Shown: piece after piece, positions 58,277-64,000 of the stretch
How positions within the stretch are numbered: the first letter of the stretch is position 1
Layout: each line of letters begins with the position of its first letter
NCBI RefSeq assembly: GCF_030345715.1
Contig: NZ_JAUASX010000001.1
Coordinates: 620,001 to 684,000 of the forward strand
Origin: Solimonas sp. SE-A11
GTDB lineage: Bacteria; Pseudomonadota; Gammaproteobacteria; Nevskiales; Nevskiaceae
Length of the DNA: 64,000 nt
Direction: 5' to 3'
The notes under the pieces: model-generated
Database searches by the model: none
What the model saw: only the letters and a program-made list of their open reading frames with translations
Told to the model about the DNA's origin: nothing
Program-made: the position numbers and the translations under genes

Positions 58277-58954
58277 TTACTTGACCTGGCGCGGGCGCCG
58301 CACGGCGCGCAGCTTGCCGCTGCCGCCACCGCCGCAATAGAACAGCCCGGCGCCGTCGGACTCCAGCCCGCTGACGCCGATGCCGCTGGGCATCTGCAGG
58401 CGTTGCAGCACCTCGCCGCTGTCCGGGTCGATGCGGCGGATGTCGCTCTCGTCGCCTTCCCAGGTGCCGTGCCACAGTTCGCCGTCGACCCAGGTCACGC
58501 CGGTGACGAAGCGGTTGGATTCGATGCTGCGCAGGATGCGGCCGCTGTCGGGATCGATCTGGTGGATCTTGCGCTCGCGGTACTGGCCGACCCAGAGGCT
58601 GCCCTCGGCCCAGGCCATGCCCGAGTCGGCGCCGTGGCCGGGCGCGGGAATGGAGGACAGGATCTTTCCGGTGGCGGGGTCGATCTTGTCGATGCGTGCC
58701 TCGGCGATCTGGTAAAGGTGCTTGCCGTCAAAAGAGGTGCCGGCATCGCCGCTGCAGGGCAGCGAGCGGGCGATCTCGCCACTGGCGGGGTCGATGGCCA
58801 GCAGGCGGGCGCCAACGGCGGCCCACACGCGTTGGCCGTCGTGGGTGACGCCGTGGACGGCCTTGGTATCCCCGAAGGGTCCGTATTCGCGCACGATCTC
58901 GGCGTGCTGTACGGTTTGCTTGCTGCGGGCTGCTGTCTTGCGGTGGTCGCTCAT
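58277..58954 (-). CDS. YncE/Vgb-type beta-propeller protein
   Basis: This 225-residue protein has propeller repeats of the YVTN/glutaminyl-cyclase-like type: RLLAIDPASGEIARSLPC, RIDKIDPATGKILSSIPA, KIHQIDPDSGRILRSIES, and DIRRIDPDSGEVLQRLQM. There are five or so blades and no signal peptide. It may bind a metabolite or act as a cytosolic sensor. Its gene lies 49 bases downstream of the HTH-protein gene and upstream of the DUF899 gene on the same strand, suggesting joint regulation. Confidence 0.85.
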   Translation of the reverse strand: MSDHRKTAARSKQTVQHAEIVREYGPFGDTKAVHGVTHDGQRVWAAVGARLLAIDPASGEIARSLPCSGDAGTSFDGKHLYQIAEARIDKIDPATGKILSSIPAPGHGADSGMAWAEGSLWVGQYRERKIHQIDPDSGRILRSIESNRFVTGVTWVDGELWHGTWEGDESDIRRIDPDSGEVLQRLQMPSGIGVSGLESDGAGLFYCGGGGSGKLRAVRRPRQVK

Positions 58955-59004
58955 GCCGGTGCTCCTGTGTGGCTAGCGCCGGTGGCGGCGCCATGGGGAG
59001 CAAT

Positions 59005-60225
59005 CTACCCCTGCGGCAGCAGGGCCGGGAGTAACAAGTTCGTCGTGATTCCGGTCAGCGGCGCCGCCAGCCAGCGCTGCGAGCGGGCCTTGCCGATGCT
59101 GCGCACCCGCCCCTGGGACGTCAGTACCCGCAGTGCGCGCTGCACGGTACGCTGGCTGGCGCCGAGCGCCAGCGACAGGGCGGAGGTGGGCCAGGGCGCA
59201 CCGTCGGCCAGGATCGCCAGCAGCGAGGCCTGCTCTCCGTCGATGGGCGGCACCAGCACCGCGACCGGGCGTGCATCGCCGGGCTGGAGCGCGAAGCCGC
59301 TCGCGCTAGCCACGATACCGGCCTGTGGGGCAATCAGCGCGCGCAGGCGGCCGATCTCCACGCGCAGGCGCGCGCGATGGGTTTCATTGGGGCGCTTGCT
59401 GCGGAAGGCGCGTTCAATGAGCACATTGCGATCGGCATCGCCGGGCCAGGCCTCGGCCAGCGCCTGCGCCAGCGCGAACAGCACCGCACGGCGTGCCAGC
59501 GGCAGCCAGTGCTCCGCGCTGCCGATGCCGCGGCGGCAGGCATCGATCACCAGGGTGTCCGAGGACAAGAGAGCTTCGACCTCATGCAGCCGCAGTGGCT
59601 GTTGCCGGCCATGGTGCAGGCGCCGCGCAGCAGGGCGCTCCAGCATGGCTTGCGCCTCGCTGGCCTCGGCCAGCAATGCGGGCACGCTGGCACGCGCTGC
59701 GGCGTCGCGGGCGCGTGTCAGGGACGCTCGTGCGGCGGCGGTGTGCAGCGAGCGCAAGGACAACTCCGCCGAGGCCATCTCGGCGACGGCCAGTAGGGCC
59801 GCCGGCAGGCCTTGGCCGTCGAGCCGCGACAGGGCGACTGCGGCGTCGTCGAGGCGGCCGAGCAGCAGCAGGCGGCGCACAGCGATCAGGCGCGCCTGCT
59901 GGGCATTGGCGCGGTCGCGGTGAACTTCGAGCACGAGTGCGGCCTTTTCCAGCACGCGCGGTGATTGCTGGAAGTCGCGCATGGCCAGCGCCACCTCGGC
60001 CTCGGCGACGATGCAGCGCGCCCGTGCCAGATTCTCGCGGGGGCCGAAGCCGCGCGCAGCGCGGCGCAGCAGCTCGCGGGCACGCGCGTGCTCGCCGAGT
60101 TGCGCCATGGCGATGCCGCGCAGCGCGAGCGCTGCAGGATCGTCGCGCAGTGAGACGTGCTTGAGAGCGCCCAGCGCGTCTCCGGTGGCCAATGCGCGTG
60201 CGGCAGCGGCAATCAGGGAGTCCAT
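59005..60225 (-). CDS. Helical-repeat protein with C-terminal HTH, likely regulator
   Basis: This 406-residue protein has an N-terminal half of TPR-like helical hairpins (LGEHARARELLRRAARGFGP, RARCIVAEAEVALAMRD), which may bind protein or ligand. The C-terminal winged HTH contains PTSALSLALGASQRTVQRAL and RVLTSQGRVRSIGKARSQRW. No periplasmic signal. It resembles uncharacterised regulators encoded next to propeller genes. It probably controls the downstream propeller/DUF899/membrane-protein genes. The start is the first ATG of the frame. Confidence 0.8.
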   Translation of the reverse strand: MDSLIAAAARALATGDALGALKHVSLRDDPAALALRGIAMAQLGEHARARELLRRAARGFGPRENLARARCIVAEAEVALAMRDFQQSPRVLEKAALVLEVHRDRANAQQARLIAVRRLLLLGRLDDAAVALSRLDGQGLPAALLAVAEMASAELSLRSLHTAAARASLTRARDAAARASVPALLAEASEAQAMLERPAARRLHHGRQQPLRLHEVEALLSSDTLVIDACRRGIGSAEHWLPLARRAVLFALAQALAEAWPGDADRNVLIERAFRSKRPNETHRARLRVEIGRLRALIAPQAGIVASASGFALQPGDARPVAVLVPPIDGEQASLLAILADGAPWPTSALSLALGASQRTVQRALRVLTSQGRVRSIGKARSQRWLAAPLTGITTNLLLPALLPQG

Positions 60226-60434
60226 CGGCGGAGCTTAACGCGGTGTGGCAGAAGCAGGGGGGCATGTCGGGAGAGTGACGGCGGAACGTCTGCCTGGAGG
60301 AGCGACGCAGATCGCGATCCTTTGCGGCAAGCTGCCATCGCGACTTTCGTCGCTCCCGCTGTCGGACACAGGCGCTGTTCTTGTTGCGCGGGCTGCTGGG
60401 TACAGGCTCCCCCGCATCCCGGGGGGGGCAGGCA

Positions 60435-60755
60435 TCAGGACTGCGAGGACGGCAGGCGCACCACCAGGCCATCCAGCTCCGGCTTCACCATGATCTGGCA
60501 GGTGAGGCGGCTGTGCGACTGCACGTCCATGGCGCCCTCCAGCATCATCTCCTCGGCCTCGCCCCTGGGCTCCACCTTGGACCCCCAGGCGGCATCGACA
60601 TAGCCGTGGCAGGTGGCGCAGGAGCAGGCGCCGCCGCAGTCGCCGACGATGCCGGGCACCAGGTTCTCGACAGCGGCCTGCATCACACTCTTGCCGGCCT
60701 CCGCTTCGACGAGATGTTCCTTTCCGCTGTGTTCGATGAAGAGAATCTTCGGCAT
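60435..60755 (-). CDS. 2Fe-2S ferredoxin, adrenodoxin type
   Basis: This 106-residue ferredoxin has the adrenodoxin/putidaredoxin spacing: Cys40, Cys46, Cys49 (GDCGGACSCATCHGY) and Cys86 (RLTCQI). An extra Cys44 sits inside the loop. It carries electrons from a ferredoxin reductase to a cytochrome P450 or oxygenase. No P450 is in the window, so the partner is elsewhere or upstream. A gene fragment and a Baeyer-Villiger-type monooxygenase lie upstream on the same strand. Confidence 0.93.
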   Translation of the reverse strand: MPKILFIEHSGKEHLVEAEAGKSVMQAAVENLVPGIVGDCGGACSCATCHGYVDAAWGSKVEPRGEAEEMMLEGAMDVQSHSRLTCQIMVKPELDGLVVRLPSSQS

Positions 60756-60763
60756 GGCGTGGA

Positions 60764-60955
60764 TCAGGCCTTGGTTGCAGTGAAGGGGTAGGAACCCATG
60801 AAACCGGCCTTGGCCTTGTCGCTGAGCACGTTGCCGTTGAGTTCGCCGGTGAACTCTACCTTGATCTTCATCCGCTTGGTGACGAGGCTGATCCAGCAGA
60901 CCTCGAAGTCAAGGCGGTTCGCTTGGGCGGTCCTGTTTCGGCGATCGGGCGGACT
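60764..60955 (-). pseudogene. C-terminal gene fragment, beta-rich protein
   Basis: The minus strand between ferredoxin and the terminator encodes ANRLDFEVCWISLVTKRM, then KIKVEFTGELNGNVLSDKAK and AGFMGSYPFTATKA, ending in TGA at 60764-60766. This looks like the last strands of a calycin-like or similar beta-barrel domain. Upstream of about residue 15 the frame is Arg/Pro-rich and noncoding in appearance, and no ATG with ribosome site exists. The parent gene cannot be identified. It is a remnant of a deleted gene. Confidence 0.5.
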
Positions 60956-60972
60956 CCCGGGCGCCCGGCACG

Positions 60973-61010
60973 AAAAAGGGCGGTGCAGGTATTCCCTACC
61001 TGCACCGCCC
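60973..61010 (-). terminator. Rho-independent terminator of the monooxygenase gene
   Basis: Read on the minus strand, GGGCGGTGCAGGTA and TACCTGCACCGCCC (60997-61010 and 60978-60991) form a 14-bp perfect stem with a 5-base loop, followed by TTTTT. It lies 20 bases after the monooxygenase stop, so transcription ends before the fragment and the ferredoxin. Confidence 0.93.
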
Positions 61011-61030
61011 CGGCTTGAAGCCCTGCCTGC

Positions 61031-62545
61031 TCAGGCGGCCTGCGTCTTGCGCGTGGCCTTCTTCGGCTTGGTGGCCACGGCGGCGACCTTGGCGCTGAAC
61101 TTCAGGATGCCGTCCTCGATCTGGGAGTAGCGCAGCACCGGCACGTCGCGCACGTAGTCGTGCACCACCTTCCAGGGGCGCTTGCTGCCCTGGCGCGGCA
61201 GGTTGTCGGCGGCACGCTGGATGTAGCCAGAGCTCAGGCCGCCCATCACGGTCTCGTTCTCCACCGGGGTCTCGCCCTCGGCCTGCGGCACCACGGCACC
61301 GTAGCCCTTCTTGTCCATGTGGTTGATGACGCGGCAGATGTATTCGCTGGCGATGTCGGCCTTCAGCGTCCACGAGGCGTTGGTGTAGCCGATGATGATG
61401 GCGGCGTTGGGCACGCCTTCCACCAGCACGCCCTTGTAGGTCATGTGCTCCTTGGGCTTGAAGCGCTCGCCGTCCACGTCCACCTGCACGCCGCCCAGCA
61501 ACTGCACGTTGAGGCCGGTGGCGGTGACGATGATGTCGGCCTGCAGCTCCTCGCCGCTCTTGAGCTTGATCCCCTTGGCGGTGAAGCTGTCGATCTGGTC
61601 GGTGACGATGGAGGCGCTGCCCTTCTTCAGTGCCTTGAACAGGTCGCCATTGGGCACCACGCAGAGGCGCTCGTCCCAGGGGTTGTAGCTCGGCGTGAAG
61701 TGCTTCATGTCGACCTTGCCGCCGAGCTGCGCCTTGACCTGCGCCAGCAGCAGGCGCTTGACCGCCTTGGGCGCGCGGCGCGAGGCCTGGTACAGCAGGC
61801 GCTGCAGGCCGACGTTGCGCGCGCGGGTGATGCGGTAGACCGCCATCTCCGGCAGGAAGCGGCGCAGCTTGGGCGACAGCGGATCGATGGCCGGCACCGT
61901 CATGATGTAGGTGGGCGAGCGCTGCAGCATGGTCACGTGCGCGGCCTTGCCGGCCATGGACGGCACCAGCGTGATGGCGGTGGCGCCAGAGCCGATCACC
62001 ACCACGCGCTTGCCGGCGTAGTCGAGGTTTTCCGGCCACTGCTGCGGGTGGATGATGGGGCCCTTGAAGTTCTTCTCGCCCGGGAAGGCGGGGCGGTACG
62101 GCGTGTCGTAGTTGTAGTAGCCGGTGGCGCCGATCAGGAAGTTGCAGCTCAGCACCTGGACCTTGCCGCCGGGCTCGGTCTCGGCCGTCACCGTCCAGCG
62201 CTGCTCCTCGCTGGACCAGGAGGCTGCGGTGACCTTGGTGCCGAAGCGGATGTGCCGGTCCACGCCGTACTGCTCGGCGGTCTGGCGCAGGTAGCCCTTG
62301 ATGGAGGCGCCGTCGGCCAGCACCTTGGGTTCGGACCAGGGGCGGAAGTTGAAGCCGAAGGTGAACATGTCGGAGTCCGAGCGGATGCCCGGGTAGCGGA
62401 ACAGGTCCCAGGTGCCACCGACGTTCTGGCGACGCTCGAGGATCGCGTAGGTCTTGCCGGGGGACTTGCGCTCGAGGTGGCAGGCCGCGCCGATCCCGGA
62501 GATGCCGGCGCCCAGGATCAGGACGTCGAAGTGTTCGGTTTGCAT
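61031..62545 (-). CDS. Flavin-containing / Baeyer-Villiger-type monooxygenase
   Basis: This 504-residue protein has the FAD loop ILGAGISGIGAACHLE at 10-25, the BVMO-type fingerprint FKGPIIHPQQWP near residue 160 and an NADPH loop VVVIGSGATAITLVPSMAG near 185. Type I BVMO/FMO enzymes insert oxygen beside a ketone or oxidise heteroatoms using NADPH and O2. The Lys/Ala-rich C-terminal tail (VATKPKKATRKTQAA) is extra. GAGGAG precedes the ATG at 62545. It is divergent from a FabR-like TetR gene across two tandem palindromes and ends at a strong terminator. Confidence 0.93.
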   Translation of the reverse strand: MQTEHFDVLILGAGISGIGAACHLERKSPGKTYAILERRQNVGGTWDLFRYPGIRSDSDMFTFGFNFRPWSEPKVLADGASIKGYLRQTAEQYGVDRHIRFGTKVTAASWSSEEQRWTVTAETEPGGKVQVLSCNFLIGATGYYNYDTPYRPAFPGEKNFKGPIIHPQQWPENLDYAGKRVVVIGSGATAITLVPSMAGKAAHVTMLQRSPTYIMTVPAIDPLSPKLRRFLPEMAVYRITRARNVGLQRLLYQASRRAPKAVKRLLLAQVKAQLGGKVDMKHFTPSYNPWDERLCVVPNGDLFKALKKGSASIVTDQIDSFTAKGIKLKSGEELQADIIVTATGLNVQLLGGVQVDVDGERFKPKEHMTYKGVLVEGVPNAAIIIGYTNASWTLKADIASEYICRVINHMDKKGYGAVVPQAEGETPVENETVMGGLSSGYIQRAADNLPRQGSKRPWKVVHDYVRDVPVLRYSQIEDGILKFSAKVAAVATKPKKATRKTQAA

Positions 62546-62577
62546 CTGCAGCTCCTCGTGACGTGTTCGTTATGAAT

Positions 62578-62614
62578 GTGTACGACCGTCCACAAAAAGT
62601 AGACGAGTGTCCAC
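62578..62614. promoter_or_regulatory. Two tandem TetR-type palindromes, 21 bases apart
   Basis: Site 1 is GTGTAC-GACC-GTCCAC (62578-62593) and site 2 is GTAGAC-GAGT-GTCCAC (62599-62614). Each has arms matching at 5 of 6 positions around a 4-base centre. Their centres are 21 bases apart, two helical turns, so two dimers would sit on one face of the DNA. They lie between the divergent monooxygenase and TetR starts. Confidence 0.65.
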
Positions 62615-62672
62615 ATTCATGTCAATATCATTTCCGCCAGTGTCTGGTGTCGGAGCGACACAAGCAGCTGAT

Positions 62673-63389
62673 ATGAAAGACAATATTGATGATTCCCCTG
62701 AGCGCGTCAGTGTCATGGGCCGCGGCTCGGGTGGCCGCCAGAAGCTGATCGACGCCGCGCTGGAGCTGGCGTCCACCACGCGCAGCCTGGCTTCTCTGGG
62801 CCTGCGCGAGGTCACCCGCTGCGCCGGCCTGGCGCCCAACGCCTTCTACCGCCACTTCCGCGACTTCGATGACCTGGGCCTGGCGGCCGTGGACATGATG
62901 GGCGGCGAGTTGCGCCGGGGCCTGCGCGAGCGCCGCCTGCGCCTGGCGCGCAGCCGCCAGGGCCCGGTCGTCTCCACCAAGGGCATCGTCAACGACGCCG
63001 GACGCCAGAACATCCGCGAGACGGTGGGCCTGGTGCTGGATTTCGTCACCGAGCATCCCACTGCCTACGTCGTCGGCATCCGTGAACTCAATGGCAGCTC
63101 GCCGAAGATGCGCGCGGCCGTGCGCAAGCTGCTGGACGATTTCGCGCGTGACATGGCCGAGGACATCCAGCAGATGCTGGATGCACCGATGACCGACGAG
63201 GCTTCCATGCAGGAGATCGCCCGCCAGGTGATCTACCAGATGACCTTCTTCTCGATGGACTACCTGGAACAACCTCAGCGCCGCGACGAGATCCGCGAGC
63301 GGGCCGAGCGCTTCATCCTGCGCATGTTCGTCGGTGAAATGGGGCTGCAGGCGATGGCGCCGAAGAAGAAGGCGGCTGCCAGGAAGTAG
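62673..63389 (+). CDS. TetR-family regulator, FabR-like
   Basis: This 238-residue protein has a FabR-like HTH: LASLGLREVTRCAGLAPNAF then YRHFRDFDDLGLAAVDMM, close in wording to FabR. FabR represses unsaturated fatty acid genes, and this homologue may respond to acyl-CoAs. The start is ambiguous: ATGs at 62619, 62673 and 62715 and a GTG at 62607 are all possible, none with a clear ribosome site. 62673 keeps the palindromic sites outside the gene. The C-terminus (APKKKAAARK) is basic. It is the likely repressor of the divergent monooxygenase gene. Confidence 0.88.
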   Translation: MKDNIDDSPERVSVMGRGSGGRQKLIDAALELASTTRSLASLGLREVTRCAGLAPNAFYRHFRDFDDLGLAAVDMMGGELRRGLRERRLRLARSRQGPVVSTKGIVNDAGRQNIRETVGLVLDFVTEHPTAYVVGIRELNGSSPKMRAAVRKLLDDFARDMAEDIQQMLDAPMTDEASMQEIARQVIYQMTFFSMDYLEQPQRRDEIRERAERFILRMFVGEMGLQAMAPKKKAAARK

Positions 63390-63449
63390 GGTGTGGCAAA
63401 CGCTGCAGCGCACCCCCAGAATGGCCGCCCTACCGCCACCCCTGTTCCG

Positions 63450-64000
63450 ATGAGTGCCTTGCTGCTGCTGACCAAGCTTGCGCTCGTCCCGCTGCTGATC
63501 GCACTGGTCACGCTGGCCGGGCGTCGCTGGGGTGCGAGCGTGGCGGGCTGGCTGTCGGCTTTTCCGGTCGTGTCTGCGCCGATCCTGCTGTTCGTGGCGC
63601 TGGAGCAGGGTCCGGTGTTCGCCGCGCAGGCGGCTACCGCCACGGTTTCGGCGGTGCTCTGCATCCTGGCCTTTGGCCTGCCGTATGCCTGGGTGGCGAC
63701 ACGTCATTCCTGGCCCCTGGCGTCGCTGGCCGGATTCGCCTGTTACTTCGCTTCCGTAGCGCTGATGACGCTGTGGGTGCCGGCGTTGCCCGTGGCGGCG
63801 GCGACTGCCGCCTGTGCGCTGTTGCTGGTGCCGCGCCTGTATCCGCAGGCGCCACCGGTGATGCCCGCTGCCGCCAGGCCGGCTTCGCGGGCCGACATCC
63901 CGCTGCGCATGATCGCGGCTGCCGTCCTGGTGCTGCTGGTCACGCACTTTTCCGCGAGGCTGGGGCCCCAGCTGAGCGGCCTGCTTGCAATGTTCCCGGT
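63450..64000 (+). CDS. Integral membrane protein with internal repeat (cut by window edge)
   Basis: The frame starts at ATG 63450 (MSALLLLTKLALVPLLIALV) and is open to the window end, giving 183 residues so far. It has about five helices. The segment GWLSAFPVVSAPILLF in the first half recurs as GLLAMFPV at the window end, so the protein is probably built from two similar halves. I do not recognise a named family; the pattern recalls small GlpM/DUF3147-like membrane proteins. No ribosome site is strong. The gene follows the TetR gene by 60 bases. Confidence 0.75.
   Translation, partial: MSALLLLTKLALVPLLIALVTLAGRRWGASVAGWLSAFPVVSAPILLFVALEQGPVFAAQAATATVSAVLCILAFGLPYAWVATRHSWPLASLAGFACYFASVALMTLWVPALPVAAATAACALLLVPRLYPQAPPVMPAAARPASRADIPLRMIAAAVLVLLVTHFSARLGPQLSGLLAMFP

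Overview
The window is GC-rich, densely coded chromosomal DNA with no tRNA, rRNA, insertion sequence, phage or CRISPR array that I can see. The gene content suggests an aerobic, lipid- and aromatic-degrading gammaproteobacterium: DUF1302 outer-membrane protein, acyl-CoA catabolism, PQQ quinohemoprotein dehydrogenases, adrenodoxin-type ferredoxin, Baeyer-Villiger-type monooxygenase, Rnk and YegD-like Hsp70. The style fits Nevskiales/Solimonadaceae-like bacteria, but this is inferred from gene content only.

Region 1 (1-15 kb): the 5' end of glgA is followed by a LysR/SDR divergent pair and a TetR gene. A divergent catabolic locus comes next. Its left arm holds a DGAT2/MGAT-like acyltransferase, an MhpA-like FAD monooxygenase and a DUF1302 protein. 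Its right arm holds an extradiol dioxygenase, a FAH-family hydrolase carrying a Tat-like leader, an acyl-CoA synthetase and a truncated SDR. Together these read as hydroxylation, meta-cleavage, hydrolysis and CoA activation of a hydrophobic phenolic compound. An old-yellow-enzyme homologue and two small exported proteins follow.

Region 2 (15-28 kb): a LysR gene is divergent from a long co-directional run: histidine phosphatase, two SDRs, quinone-reductase-like MDR, APH-type kinase, acyl-CoA dehydrogenase, DUF2855, alpha/beta hydrolase and a PTGR/CurA-like MDR. The kinase and dehydrogenase are each most like one half of the fused ACAD10/ACAD11 proteins, so 4-hydroxyacyl-CoA catabolism is the leading hypothesis. 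A possible lipid-binding protein, a YegD-like Hsp70 and two tandem small paralogues of unknown function follow.

Region 3 (28-35.7 kb): two divergent PQQ-cytochrome c alcohol dehydrogenases, a repeat-rich gene-poor stretch with a candidate structured RNA, an immunity-like DUF7832 protein, an unknown protein and an AraC regulator.

Region 4 (35.8-49 kb): a run of exported or surface proteins: M28-like lipoprotein with altered metal ligands, lipase-like lipoprotein, cold-shock/Excalibur fusion, MHYT histidine kinase, DUF305 protein, LVIVD propeller lipoprotein, PhoD phosphatase, DksA-type zinc finger and arylsulfatase, then a lytic transglycosylase.

Region 5 (49-64 kb): a TetR gene divergent from a three-CxxCH lipoprotein (possibly RoxA-like) with a clear 16-bp palindrome between them, then DUF1801 and SnoaL-like small proteins, Rnk, an EamA transporter, a membrane protein/DUF899/propeller/HTH group, a 2Fe-2S ferredoxin, and a Baeyer-Villiger-type monooxygenase divergent from a FabR-like TetR across two tandem palindromes. 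The window ends inside a membrane protein gene. Dispersed palindromic repeats of two families lie between genes throughout.
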